Below, piece by piece: positions 47,091 through 59,718 of a stretch of DNA of 64,000 nucleotides (position 1 is its first letter; every line of letters begins with the position of its first letter). A program made the translations under genes and the position numbers. The notes beneath the pieces are model-generated. The model saw only the letters and a program-made list of their open reading frames with translations. It had not been told where the DNA came from and ran no database searches. Source of the DNA: Anaeramoeba flamelloides (taxonomy: Eukaryota > Metamonada > Anaeramoebidae); assembly GCA_027625915.1 (NCBI GenBank), contig JANTQA010000042.1:5001-69000 (forward strand), in the 5' to 3' direction.

Positions 47091-47620
47091 TAACCCCATC
47101 CAAAAATTTGGACACGCACAATAAAAAATCACCAAAATAAAACTCAATTTATTATATTTTTTCAAACGTAATATAAAACCACATTTAAGTTACCCAATAT
47201 CAATGTTTTTATAAGTAATCATTTTCATCCAAAAAAAAAAAAAAAATATAAAACGAAAAAAAAAAAAATCAATGTGTAAAGAATGATGAAACAATCTGAA
47301 CAAAAAATGTATTGGTAAATTTGTTGAAATTTCACCAACATTTGTTGATCGAACAAATGATAAATTAATATCGGCAAATTGTATGTGATTTTACAATTTA
47401 ACAAACCCAGCACTGACCTTCTATTAACCATCGAAAAAAATTTCCATATCTAACAAAACAGAATTCCGTAACTAGAAAAAAGAAACGAAAACAAAACAAA
47501 AAAGACAAAAAATGAAATAGTTTGTAAAATTAAAATTATTCCCAAATTGAAAATAAATTGTAGTACTGTTAACCGTTTAACTGTTTAAATTTTGTCGAAA
47601 TTTATGAAATTTAGTTTATT
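47091..47620. mobile_element. MITE of family D, nested in a family C element
   Basis: A 530-bp element with left end TAACCCCATCCAAAAATTTG and an inverted right end finishing TTAGTTTATTA. It aligns throughout with 10148-10678. The host family C sequence is split at a TA, giving a TA duplication, which confirms the Tc1/mariner target preference. Confidence 0.88.
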
Positions 47621-48228
47621 ATAAATATTATTGAACAATAAATTATATGATTTTTAAATAAAGGTTATAATTAAAATTTTAAATTTTTAGAATTTTTTTT
47701 TAATTCCTTTTCTAAATCTAAAAAATAAATCCACAATAATTGAATTATAGAATTTAAAAATTCTTATTTAGAACTTCCAAAAGTAACTTTTTTTTTAAAT
47801 TTTTCATTTCATAGATTAATGTAATAATTTTCAACACAAAAACCTATAATAGTATGATACTTTTTTTCTTTTTATGAAGATTATGTTATATTGTAGTATA
47901 TTTCCAATATTGTCTATATAAAAATAATTTATCAAAATAATTGATTGGTTAATTTTGTAATTTTATACAAACTCTTGATTTTTTTTGCAACTAATCTAGA
48001 TTTCTCGACAAATTTTTGAAAGATAAATATGTTCAAATTTGAAGTCTGATTTTTAATTATTCATCCTTTAAAATTGAAACAAAATGAAAATTTTGATCCT
48101 AAAATTGTTTGGAATTTTTTACTAATACCTAGGATCATTTTTAAAATTGACAAGATTCTCATTTTTTATTATTTAAGGAAGTAAGTACATTTTACCATTT
48201 TGAAAATTTTTAATTGTGTTAACCTTAC

Positions 48229-49367
48229 TGAAAAAAATATTTTTTGTGTGCCACCAGATATTGAAACTTTGAAACCAAAACATCATCCACTAGTCTATTC
48301 GTGAATGGAATCAAAGTAATTCAGAGTTGAATCTTAATTTTTTCAATTTTTTAAACATTTTTTTTGATTCAATTTTTAGTTTTATTAAATAAAGTTTTGG
48401 ATCTAGAAATGTGTTTATACCAATGATCAAAATTAACCAAACAGTAAACCAAAAAAATAGACCCGAAAGGGTGTGCATTTGAAACAAATATTTTCTTTTA
48501 GAAGACCAAACACGAAAGATCACCATTCCAAATAAATTTGTTGAAATCAAGATTGAAAAAAAAAAAAATCGATAAAAGACTATTTTGGAAGATTGGTTTT
48601 CTTTAACTTCTTAGTTTACTTGAATACAAACTATTTTTTTCCTTGAATTTCTCGCCCCATTACTATTTATTATTATTTTAAAAAACCTTTGGTGACAAAT
48701 TTGCTTTCAAAATTCTTTTTTAAAATATTTTTCTCAAAAAAAGCCAAAACGAGGAATACTATTTCAAAAATTAAAATAAAGGGGTTGAATTCTTGGAATC
48801 AAAAAACAGCTACAAAAAGATTCAAATCAAAATAATTCAGAAATTCAATAACAAATTTCAATCAGATTCAGAATTTTTTTGAGTTCTCATTTTAATGGAA
48901 AATAAATAATTATAAAATCAAACGAATTCGTCCAATAAACCCTTATTCTCAAGAAGAATTCAAAAAATCTCTGATTTTCTGAATCCAAACCAGAATTAGA
49001 TGACATAAAAGAAAATAGGATTTTTAAATTCATTTTGGAAATTCTTTCGAAATAAACAGTAATTTGTTTATCAAACATTTTCCAAATAAAATTTTTTTCA
49101 TAAAGAATTAAAAAATAAAACCAAATAAAGAATAAGTAATTGTGTAAAATGTTATAGATAAGATCAAGTAATAAATGATTTTTATTTAATTTTTTTTGAT
49201 CAATTTTTTCATTTTTTGATTTGCGTTTTTTTGTTGGTATGAAAATATCTATTACTAGAATATATTCCACTCTAGTATTTATGAAAATATCAATGTATTT
49301 AGCAAAAGAAATGATTTGAATAATTCATTTTCATATAAATGGTGGCACTCAAAAAAATGAAAAATGT
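48229..49367. mobile_element. Nested 1.1-kb element with GTGCCACCA ends
   Basis: TTTTTTGTGTGCCACCA at about 48240-48256 is matched by the inverse (TGGTGGCACTCAAAAAAA) at about 49339-49356. The length suits a Tc1/mariner element. Open stretches inside (48311-48550 and 48887-49270) do not show a clear DDE transposase, so placement rests on the ends and size alone. Confidence 0.5.
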
Positions 49368-49490
49368 ACTTATCCCCTTAAAAAATAGAATATATCAAGG
49401 CATTTGAATCAAGGAGAGCAAATATGATTTGCCTTCAGCAGTAACAAACAGACTTTAATCTTAATCTTTCTACTTAGTAGGCGCTCCTTT

Positions 49491-50099
49491 CTGACCTCTA
49501 AATCACTCAATTTCGACAAAATTTTTAACATGGTATTTTTTTGATAATTGAATTTTTAAATTTTTATTATTTTTTTTGCTTGAAATGTGCAAAAAGGATT
49601 TCTAAATATTTAATGTTTTTTTGATACAATTGTGGATAAATCATATATAATTCAATATTTTCTTAATTTGGTTATTATTTAGGTTATTTTTAGGTATATT
49701 AAATTTAATATTGATTTTCTATATTAAATTTTGGAAAGTTCAAAAAATCGAAATTGATGCATAATGTTTTCTTTTCTTTAATTATGAGAAAATTTGTTGC
49801 AATTTTATAAAAAGGGTTTTTCACAATAAACAAAAATAAGGATCCCAAAGCTAAAACTTCCTTTGTTTAAAAATATTTTTATTTTGTTCCAAATAATGTA
49901 GCAAAAATCTCTTCGAAATATTAGACTTTACAAATTAAAAAAAGTCGAAAACCTTTTAATTTTAGTGACTTTTTATAAAAATACAAAAACTCCTTTCTAA
50001 ACAGTTCGTTTCATTGGTCGTAGGGGAATATGAATTAATTGATAAGGTTTCTTAAATTTGATCTCATAATAGACTTTATTCAAAATAAAGGAAAAAAAA
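49491..50099. other. AT-rich DNA
   Basis: No feature recognised. Confidence 0.4.
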
Positions 50100-50530
50100 G
50101 TTCAGTGGTTAAAAAGAAACAGTTTTGGACCGAAAAACCTTTTAACTATTAAAATCTGTTTTTTTACTTATTATTGTTCCAATACAACATCTAACCCAAT
50201 ATTCAATAGTATGCCAAAAGTACAATCAATTTTGTAGGTAAACATCTTGATATTTGGGGATAATTTTCCATTATGAATTGAATTTGTTTATAATTTTTTC
50301 ATATAATTCTCATTTTTTTAAAGCAAATTGATTTTTTTAGTTTTTTTGAGGATAAAAATGTTTCTTAAAAATTTACTCTATTTTTTGAGATAAATTTTTC
50401 TTATTTGATCCTTTATTTCTTGAATATCTTTTTAAATAATAGAACTTTAACAAACCAACACATATTTTTTTTATTGTTTTTTGTTGGTTACTTATAATCA
50501 ATTAATGTTTAGGTCTTCTATAAAAAGGAA
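50100..50530. mobile_element. Second copy of the family F element (as 21436-21919)
   Basis: Shares 'ccaatacaacatctaa.ccaatattc', 'caatcaattttg', 'tttttgagataaattttt', 'aaataatagaacttt' and 'ggtcttctataa' with 21480-21860 in the same order and orientation. The ends are poorly preserved, so the boundaries are approximate. Confidence 0.6.
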
Positions 50531-51199
50531 ACATGGCCTGTTATTTTTAAATAGGGACTTACAAGTCTCTACGAGTTACTTTGTCAACAACGGTAAAAGG
50601 GAAATTGAAGAAAAAACTTGAAACCGTTTTTGGAGTCTTTGTCCAATCGATTTGTACCATTCTTCAGCCTTTTACGTAAAATAAAAAATTGTTGTTTTGG
50701 GGTGATTGAACAAAACCACAAATGGGCTTGTTGAGAATTTTTGGGTTTGTTTCTTTTGGTATTTCATCGCTTTAAAAATGCAAGAAAAAAATATGAAAAA
50801 AATGTATTTCTAAAGGGTGTAATCCAAATTCTCTTGAAACACCTCTTATAATTCATACTACGTATTTACTTAATCACTAATAGAAGTTCTTCTGCTTTTT
50901 GAACGTTTTTGTTTGTGGTAAATTTATAGAATAATTTAATTTGATTTTTTTTCCAAGGAACCCAAATTAAATCGGAAACATAACACAAGTCACTTAAAAA
51001 ATTTTTCATATTAAAAAAAAAGATCAAAAAACAAATTTTTTTTTTTCCAAATCACTCTTTTTAACAGTCCAATTTTGTTAATTTTAATCTTATTTCCACT
51101 CTTTTGGAAACTGTCAAACATATAGGATTATTTTTATTTCATTTTCTCAAGTTTTATCACCTTTTTTTTGACTTTTTAATTTTCAAAGTCTTTTTGTTT
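50531..51199. other. Upstream region of the Rab gene
   Basis: A slightly less AT-rich stretch at 50560-50770 stands out, without a coding frame or known motif. It may include the Rab promoter and 5' untranslated region. Confidence 0.4.
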
Positions 51200-54100
51200 A
51201 TGAGTCGACTTGTATATGAACAAAAACTAAAGTTCTTAACTTTGGGAGACACAGGTAATTTTTCTTTTCTTGTTTCCTTTCTCTTTTCGGTTTTCATGGG
51301 ATCTCTCATCATTTTTGTTTTTCATTGCCTTAACAAAATAAAAAATCTTCTTTTTGGTTTCTTTTTTTACTAATAGCTGTTGGAAAAACTTCGCTTGTTC
51401 TCAGGTTTTCCGTATGATTTTTCTGAGCAAAAAGCTTTTTTATTGTTTTTTTGTTTTCTTTCTCATTTCTGATGTCTTCTGAAAGGCCTCGTTTTAACAA
51501 CGCCCAACAGATTTTTAACTTTTTTTTTCTTCTGGAACACTTGTTTTGTAAAATTCTGTTTCAATGACTAAAACCTTTTCTTCTACTTGTCAAATTAATT
51601 ATCTTCTGATTTTGTTTTTATTTACTTCTTGTAGGACGACGAATTTGAAAAAAATATCCTTCCGACAATTGGGTAAAATCTTTCTTTTAATTCTTTTTCT
51701 GATTGTTTTCAAATTTAAGAAAACAAAACAGATCATTCAAGCGTTTAAATTTTTGTTTTTTGTCATTTGTATTTTTTTTATTTAATTTTATTTTTTTTAC
51801 ACAGGATCGATTTTAAAGTAAGAACCTTAATATTTCAAGAAAAAAGGGTTAGAATCCAAGTTTGGGATACGGCAGGACAAGTATGAATTTCTTTTTTGTT
51901 AATTTTTTGTTTTTTTAAAGATACTTTATCGTTTTTGAATTATTTTCCCAATTTTGCAAAATAAATTTTACACTCTTTTTTTCAATTGACCTTTTAAGTA
52001 ATAACAAGATCACTGGTCTTTCAATCCAAGAAAGTTTTCAATTAAGGGTTGGGTCATTATGATGAAAATAATATTTTGAAATGAACAAAAAATTTTTTGA
52101 ATTTTTATGAGTAATCTAAATGTAAATTAAAAAACTAACAAACGTATGTGATGAGTATGATAAATCTCTAAAGAATAAACAATAAAAAACTCGGAAATTT
52201 ATAGAAAAAACCGACAAATCAACAACAAACAATTTCTAATTTAAATCGTTAGAATATATAATTTTGAATACAACTGTATTAGTTTTCGAAGTGTCTGATC
52301 TTTTTGGTGCTTTTTAAGATCATCAAGAAGATTTTTTTTTTCCTTTTTTTTCAAAGAGTTATTTTTTATATTGATAAATTCATATAAATCTCTGAAAATT
52401 TTTACTTCATTTTCCATTTTTCAAACTTTTTACACAAGCTTTAAATAAAGTAATTTATTTCTTTAAATGTTAAGAATCTTTGTATCATTGGCTTACCTTC
52501 AAAAGATTCTTTCAATTGAGTAGTTTTAAAAGTTGAGTTAATTGAAATTACAATAAGGGAATTTGAACTAAAAATTATATTAAATTTTTTTGAGTTTATC
52601 AGTATAAAGAAAAAAACAAAATCATTACTTTACAAATATAAAGGGAAACACAATAGCTACAAATTGTATTAAATTGAATTAAATTAATTTTGTACTAAAA
52701 GAAAGCAATTTATTTCAAATTAAAGAAATTTAATCACTTTGGAAATTTAAAATAATGAAAAAATTGAATTATTTTTTAAGGGACTAATCTCTATTAAATT
52801 TTTTAACCTAAATTTAATAGAGATTGAGAAAATTTTTTGCCAATTACTTAGATTTGAAAAAACCCTGTTTATTTTCAATATTAAACTTATTTCTAGATAA
52901 GGAATCCTTATTTCGAAATTGGTAAAAAAAAAAATAATAGAGACTACCCTAATAAAAAAAAATTTTTTATAACATTTTATAACCTTTTTTAACAAAATTT
53001 CCTTTTACATGATGATTTTTTCAATATTTTTTGAAAAAATATTCTTATAACAGATTTATAACATGTTAAAAGTTTTATAACACATTTAATAACAAACATA
53101 TATGTTATAAAAGTTTTTATTATAAAATTTTTCAAGATTTTAAACGTTTATAACACCTTTACAGCACGTTTATAACATGTTATAAAAAACTTTTTTTTTT
53201 TAGGACTGGTCACTTAAAATTTGAAATTTTGAAATTGAGAATTCTTTTAAACTTTTTTTTTTAATTGAATTTTTTGGCAATGATGATCCCTATAAATTTT
53301 TTTTTTTTTTTTTTTTTATTATTTAAGGATTATACTAATTTTATGCACACGAAATTATTTTTATGACTATAAATATATTTGTTTACTAAAAAGAATGTTG
53401 AGTCATGAAATCTTGTTAAAATTTGAAATTTGAGGGTTTTTTTTTTTGAAAATTTGAAATTTGGGAAAAATCATTTTCACCCATCATTTTTCAAAATTTA
53501 GCCTTGAAAACAGTTTGGCAACCAAAATCCCTCATTTTCACCTACGTTTTTAACTTTATTTTATAAAATATTGAAGAGTTTAGCCCAAGAGTATAAATAT
53601 ATTTTCAGATAACGTGGAAAGTAAGTGAGCCAAGAGGCAAATAAAATTGATTTTAATTTTGGTTTGCTTTGTTCAAGAATTTGTCAAAGTTTTTGGATCA
53701 TAAATGATTTTATTATAATTTCCATTCAAAATCCCCAAAAATCCTAAAAAAAAATTAATATTTTGACTTTCCTTTAATCAACTATCTTTTAAATCATTTT
53801 TATAGGACAATATATTTTATTTAAAGCCTCAGAAAACATAAAATTAGGATCGTCCCTAAAGTACTTCTTTACGTATAAAAATAGAATAATATACTAAAAA
53901 ACATTTTTTTTTTTTTTTTTTCTTCTGCAATGAAAACGAAATATCTTCATCAAAATAAATACTATACAAATATAAAAAAGAAATTTGTATTAAAAATGTT
54001 GTTTATGAAAATTTTCAAGTTTTAATAAAAAGTAAATTTAATTACAAAAATAATTCCATTTTTTCAAAAGATTTATTGTAAAAACTTTTAATTGAATATT

Positions 54101-55344
54101 AACAAAAGAAAGAAAAGTCAAAAGCATAACAATTAAGAGTTTATGAAGAAATACCAACAATCGAAATTTCAGACTCGTGTTGGCTATCACCAAAAGCAAT
54201 TTTTAAGAAAATTTGTAATAGTTGTTTGATAGATTTTAAAAATTCCACATAACACAGGATATCGAATTAGTATACCAAAAAAATATTACAAAAAAAAATA
54301 AACAATTCTTTCTAAATAATAATTTTTTATAAAGATCAAAAGAAAATAAATGAACCAAATAGTACACTATTTTTCTTAATAGGGTAAGGAATACTTGAAG
54401 CATTTGGAAATATTAAACAAGAAAAGATTAATTTTTTTTTCAAATTTTTGGATTTTTTGCTTCTGCGAATCCTTTGAAATTTTTTTTTTTAATTGTATTT
54501 TTTGCCAATGAGATGAAAATTCTATGAAATGTTGTTTTTATTATTCTCTTTTTTTGTATTTTGGTGATTCCCAATAAAAAAGTTGAATTTTTCATTTTTG
54601 GCTAGTCATTTTTAGTGAAATGGAGTTTAGTAATCAGATTTTTATTTTATTTTTCAATTTCAACATGAAGAATTTTGTTTTTGAAATGGCTATTAATTTT
54701 ACTTGAAGATTTTTTTTTCTGGTTACTAGTTCGTTAATTGTAGAAAAAAAAAAAACACGAAATTATAAACAAACTTTTCTATTCGCTTTTGTAAACAAGA
54801 GAATTAATTTTCAATTTTTCAAATAAAAATTAATAACAAAATTTTCTCTTATTACTTTTTGACTAATGAATAGGAAAAATTTAAAAACATCACGAGTGCA
54901 TATTATAGAGGGGCACAAGGGATTATCTTGACGTATTCTGTTTCAAACCGCAAGTCCTACGAACATGTTGATTATTGGATTAAAAACATTGAAAATTGCT
55001 CCGATTGTGAAATTGAAACGATATTGGTTGCAAATAAAACCGATCTCGAGAAACAAAGAGAAGTCTCAAAAGAAGAGGGCTTGAAATTAGCCAACAAATA
55101 TTCTATCCCATATATTGAAACATCTGCAAAAAGTGGGAAAAATGTGGAAGAGGCCTTTTTAAAATTAGCTAAAAAAGTGTTATCAAAAAAAAATTCGAAT
55201 TTTACAAAAAAAAAATCCAGATTTAAATCAACTTCAGTATCAACATCCTCGCTTGACTCGATGATAACAACACCCACAACACCGGTTATTATTGAAGAAA
55301 ACGAAAAAATAGACGAAAGGGAAGAAAATAAGTGTTGTAATTAA
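51200..55344 (+). CDS. Rab-family small GTPase, five exons
   Basis: Exons are 51200-51254, 51377-51411, 51635-51672, 51805-51880 and 54874-55344, giving 224 residues with TAA stop. All joins keep frame. The P-loop is GDTAVGKTSL, built across the first intron. Exons 2 and 3 join as LRFS|DDEFEKN. Switch I is TIG|IDFKVRT. Switch II is VWDTAGQ|EKFKNITSAYYRGAQG, with the Rab signatures IDF and YYRGA. The base-binding motifs are NKTD and ETSAK. The tail is Ser/Thr/Lys-rich and ends CCN, a dicysteine suitable for geranylgeranylation. Rab1/8-like Rabs control vesicle transport at ER-Golgi or post-Golgi membranes; the exact subfamily is not resolved. Introns 1 to 3 are 122, 223 and 132 bp and intron 4 is 2993 bp and holds a MITE. 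Donors are GTAATT, GTATGA, GTAAAA and GTATGA. Confidence 0.96.
52776..52953. mobile_element. TTAA-flanked MITE, family A, short copy (in Rab intron 4)
   Basis: TTAAGGGACTAATCTCTATT at the left and the inverse of GGGTAGTCTCTATTA at the right, about 175 bp. Just inside the left end is a hairpin (CTCTATTAAATTT, loop, AAATTTAATAGAG). Its two halves match the two outer parts of 59719-60635 in inverse order, so this is an internally deleted relative. The right-hand TTAA has decayed to TAAT. Confidence 0.8.
52965..53200. repeat. Cluster of TTATAACA palindromic words
   Basis: The word TTATAACA or its complement occurs at least ten times in 235 bp, including the perfect palindrome TTTATAACATGTTATAAA. 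It sits directly beside the family A MITE in the large Rab intron. The function is unknown; local slippage or a degenerate satellite is possible. Confidence 0.6.
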
Positions 55345-56801
55345 AATAATAAATAAATAGAATACTGTAAACAATATTATTTGAATATTTTGAAATATTT
55401 TTCTATTATTAGATATTTGAAATAATTATTTTTTTTTCACAATTCATGATTTGTAAATAATAATAATTCAATAAAAAAAATTATTAATCTTTTACAAAAC
55501 AATTAGAATGATGGTAAAGATTTGGATTATGTTATATATATATATATAACATACATATATCCTAAATAGAAAAATAACATAAATTCAATGTTAAAGAATT
55601 TTATATATGGGTATAAAATAGGTTTAATCAAAAAAATAATAAATTACTAATAAAACTAATAACCTTTTATCAACAAGTTTACAGAAAATATTTCTAAAAT
55701 TCTTGTGGCACCACAGTTAAAGCTTGTATTTTTATAACAAAAAAAATCAGATTTCCACTTTAGAGATCTTTAATTATCAAATAATTTTTTTTTGTACTTT
55801 TTTGTTATTATTGGCAATTTTAATTTCAATGAAATTTTTTGAACTTTTCAAATTGTTTTTTAAAAAATATAAGAATTGACAAATAAAAATAATTTTTTGT
55901 TTAAATTTTATTATTCTTTATATAAAAAACAATTTGATGTTTCCAAATAAATGGAGTTTTTTTTTTTTTTATATTTTAAATAATATTCTCTTTGGAAATA
56001 TTTCTATTCATAAATTAGTAATATAAAATTATGAGGAATTTTAATACTTGTCATTTAAGTACATATTGGTGTATTTTTTTAAGAATATACTCATTCAAAT
56101 ATTTCGAAAAAATGAAAATATATTCTACTTTTTTTTTTTTTGTACAATTCAAGATCTGTCCAATTTCAATAAAAAATGAGACTATGATGAGTAAGTTACA
56201 TAAATGATTTGTCAATAATAAAATATTATTTTAATTTTTTTCATTCTATTTGAATTTTTATCAAGATTAAACCTTTTTGTTAAATAAATTATTTATGATC
56301 AAAAAGAAAAAATTTTATTGTAATTTTTAACAAATAAAAAATATTATACAAAATTATAATTAGAAACTTTTTTTTTCTTTTATAATGATAATCACCCAAT
56401 AAAGCAAATTGCTTTACTAAAGATTAAATAAATGAAGAATAATAATTTAGAAAATTTAAATACTAGTAATTAAAAAACAAAAGAGAAAAAAAATTTACTC
56501 CATTTTCCTATTTTTCTTTTTTCAATGGAGTTTTCAAAGGAATATGAGAAAATTTTGTGATTTATTTTGATTTGTTTAGTCTTTTTTTTTTCTTAATAAA
56601 GTGTGATAAGAATCATAAATTAAACAAATATTCTAGAATTGGAAAGTATTATACAGTAACTAGTTAAGAAAGGAGAAAAAAATAAATTTTAATTCTCAAA
56701 AATATTTTTATAGTATACATTATAACCAGTGTTTTTTGTTCTCTTTGTTTTTTAAAAAATTTCAAGGATATCAAAATTAATTATTGTTGTTATTTTGTTA
56801 T
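55345..56801. other. Intergenic AT-rich DNA downstream of the Rab gene
   Basis: Contains the Rab 3' flank, a short (AT)n array near 55533-55549 and A/T runs. No gene is supported. Confidence 0.5.
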
Positions 56802-57296
56802 TTAAGGGCTCTGTTTTCAGGCGAAAATTGTGAAAATTGTGGATAAAAACCCACGTAAAAGATGTTTTATAATCTCATTTAAATTTATCCAGTGAAAATT
56901 TATTGGAAAAAAAAATGCAAAATTTCAGAATTATCACAATTTTACCTTTCTTAGATCCTTTCAAAATTTATTTTTTACAATTTTATAATTTCCATTCAAA
57001 ATCTATAAACAAAATAATTTCCTCAAGTTGGTATAAAAATTTTTTATAGTTAATTTTACAAGTTTGAAATGTTTTCAAATTTGGACTTTGACTTGAAAAT
57101 CCTTAAAGTCATTTTTTTAAAAAAATTTTCATTCAAAAATCTATTTACAGATTTTTTTTTTTTTTTTGTGGATAACTTTGAAACAAGTTATTTTATTTGT
57201 CTAATTTCTTCATAATGAAAATTCTTTTTTGGAAGTAAATGTAAAATAACACAATAATCAAACACATCCCGTTTAGTGTAGCGAAGTAGTCCTTAA
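56802..57296 (+). mobile_element. TTAA-flanked element, family B, second copy
   Basis: A 495-bp element from TTAA (56802-56805) to TTAA (57293-57296). The ends are TTAAGGGCTCTGTTTTCAGG and the inverse of TTAAGGACTACTTCGC. It aligns in full with the inverse of 27984-28488, including 'tcttagatcc', 'tacaagtttg.aatgttttcaaattt' and 'tctaatttcttca'. It has no intact frame. Confidence 0.88.
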
Positions 57297-58534
57297 AATG
57301 TATATAATTTTTTTTTAAGGTTAAGTAATAATTATATATTTTGAATTTTCACAATATATATATATATATATATACTTTTAATTGGAAACATACATTTCTA
57401 AACCTTTATTTTGAAAAATAAACTTGTTTAAAAATCTGAAATAACTTCCAAAGTATAAATAGAAATAAAATTTTTGGGAAAATTTCCTTTTTATCATCAG
57501 GGAACTATTTTTTAAATACCTACCAATAAGATATAATAGAACTCAAGAAAATTTAAAATTCAAACACTACAATGCAAATAAAGAAGAATTTCAAAACATA
57601 AATAAAAACCTCTATTATTTGACATACCCACACAATTGAATCTGAAAAATAACCATTATTTTATCAAATTTTCCAAAACATTATTTGAATCCTTTGAAAA
57701 ATAATAAAATACAAAAAAAAAGGTTTATTGAACAGATTATATTTTATAAATAGAGTTTTCAAAGGACTTTGAAAAAAATTTCTTCTCTCTAAATATTCTT
57801 TTGTTCGTTTTTTTGTTCTAAGATTTATGAAATTGAGTAAAATAACAATCAAAAAATATAAAAAAGATTTCAAGAATTGAAAAAAAGATCCTTTTTATGA
57901 AATTTTTCACATTTAAATTTCAAATAAATGTAATTATATATTGATCTAAGGTATACTTTTAAAGACTGAATAAGATGACGTATTGGAACAATAAGAAGAA
58001 AAAAGTCCAGGTTTTATTCTCAGGGAAATATTAATTTTGGATCTCTTTTACTTAAAAGTGAACATTAAAATTATTTGTTATTATTGAAGGTAAACCAACC
58101 TATATGATCTAATTCTGCAATACCTGTAATTATGGTTTTTGATTTAATTATTCACTGGTATTTGTGGTGATTCCTTTATAATTCCCCAACCTTTTTTTCT
58201 ATGAAATTTTTTAAAACCGAGTCCTAAAATCTGTCAAAACTTTAAGGAAAATTCTATTGTAATAGTCAAAAAAAAATTGATAATTCATTTAGCCCTCAGT
58301 TCTACAGAAACCAAAAAGAATGTATAAAGTAATACAACAAACAGCTGATCGATCTTTAGAATAATGTAGAATTGATTATTTGAAAAAAAACGAATTATTT
58401 CGCAATTAATATTTGTTGAAAAATAAATGTAATAAAATTTTCATTCATCTTTCTAAAAAAAATATCATATAAATTATGTAAAATTTCAAATTTTTAATTC
58501 TTCAAATTCGGCTGAAATAATTCGTTACCCTTTT
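57297..58534. other. AT-rich DNA
   Basis: An (AT)n array lies near 57353-57374. No gene is recognised; the frame at 57664-57873 is Phe/Ile-rich. Confidence 0.45.
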
Positions 58535-58660
58535 TAGAATTGGGGATTTTGATGAATAGTTTTAATGCTTGGTAGATAGATTATTTTGGAAAAGTAAAAG
58601 AAAATTTTGATCTTTTTATTTTACTATTAAAAGTAGTGATCAGTAGACCTTTTTTCTCCA
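58535..58660 (-). repeat. Unclassified dispersed repeat R1, copy 3 (fragment)
   Basis: About 125 bp resembling 108-240: 'ttttgatgaa.ag..t..att', 'attttggaaa.gt', 'gaaaattttgatctttttattttac'. Only this end of R1 is present. Confidence 0.55.
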
Positions 58661-58779
58661 CAGAAACCCCAAAACGAATTATTTTGTAAATCATTTTTCC
58701 TCACAACATTTACATTTTTTGAGATTATTCCAAAAGTTATTTTTTATTAGTTTTGTTATTTATTATTTTTTCACAAACC

Positions 58780-59008
58780 ATGTCACTTCGCGATCCTAAG
58801 AAGACAAAACTAAGAAAAATTTTAAATAAACTAAATATCAAAGACATCCTCTCTTTAGCATCAAATGAATGGGAAATCGAATTCAATCAAAAAAAAAAAT
58901 TACCAAAAAAATCCATTGTTATTGAAAGAATTTTAAAACAGCTCCAAAAACAAAATGAGCCAGATCGTCTTATAACGGAAGAAAACATTGCGTTTGCTGA
59001 TCTTAAAG
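58780..59008 (+). CDS. First exon of an unrecognised gene
   Basis: ATG at 58780 opens 76 codons with a balanced composition: MSLRDPKKTKLRKILNKLNI, KDILSLASNEWEIEFNQKKK, SIVIERILKQLQKQNEPDRL and ITEENIAFADLK. It ends at a good donor (AAAG|GTAATA) in phase 1. The N-terminal helical stretch loosely recalls the start of CENP-N/CHL4-type kinetochore proteins, but that is too weak for an assignment. A phase-compatible candidate second exon is 59913-59981 (GLFEFYALRGLEYHTVSGKL between AAG and GTGAAT), which lies inside the TTAA element 59719-60635. Later exons are not resolved. Confidence 0.65.
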
Positions 59009-59718
59009 GTAATAATATTCCTTTTTTCTTTGACAAACAGAAATTTCTTTGAAGAAGAACTTTTTCCAACACTATTCGTTAAAAATTATTTTGAAAAAAA
59101 AAAAATAATCTTTGTAAATTGAAAAACAAAGTTTTTCTCAAAAAAGTGGTTAGTGTTTTTGGTTCAACGAATTGATTCTTGAAAAAAAAGAAGAATTTCA
59201 CACAAACGTTAAAAAGACAAGATGAAAGAACACAAACAAGAATAATAAATAAATAAAAATAAAGAAACTTCAATAAAACAAACAATTTGAAAAACAAGAA
59301 AGGTTCAAATGTGAAACAAATACCGAAATTACTAATTCTTCTCATCTTAGAAATCAAATGTTTTTAATTGTTATGATTAATAGAATTATAGGAAACCCAA
59401 AAAGGGAAATCAAACGACCTCAAAAATAATCATCATAATAAAGCTGAAAACATAAACTTTTGAAAAGTTAATTAATTTGAATTGCTAATTATAAACTCTT
59501 TTTCTTTTCAAACTCCAATGATCTTTTTGTTCTTGGTGAAATACTGTTATTTTTCAATCAATAAAGAAAAATTTTTATTTCAAGTTCCAAAAAATATTTT
59601 GCTAATTATCTGTTGAAAAAAAGGCAAGATCTTCCCAAAATGATTTGGTTATGATAGAGAAAATATCAAAGATTTAATTTAACGATCCCTTTAACTTTTG
59701 AGATAAAATTTATATTTT

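Larger units (their letters stand above)
46986..49490. mobile_element. Family C element broken by two nested insertions
   Basis: TTAAGGGATTAGTATGGCC starts at 46986. The family C interior resumes at 47621 (TATTATTGAACAATAAATTA, as in 11866-12651) after a family D MITE, continues to about 48170, and its right end is recognisable at about 49396-49490 ('catttgaa...gactttaatctt...cttagtaggcgct'). Between 48229 and 49367 lies another inverted-repeat element. Removing both insertions would leave roughly 840 bp, in line with the other copies. Confidence 0.65.

Noticed and set aside
58780-59008. Assignment of the first exon to CENP-N/CHL4
   Set aside because: The resemblance is limited to a short helical, basic N-terminus without diagnostic residues.
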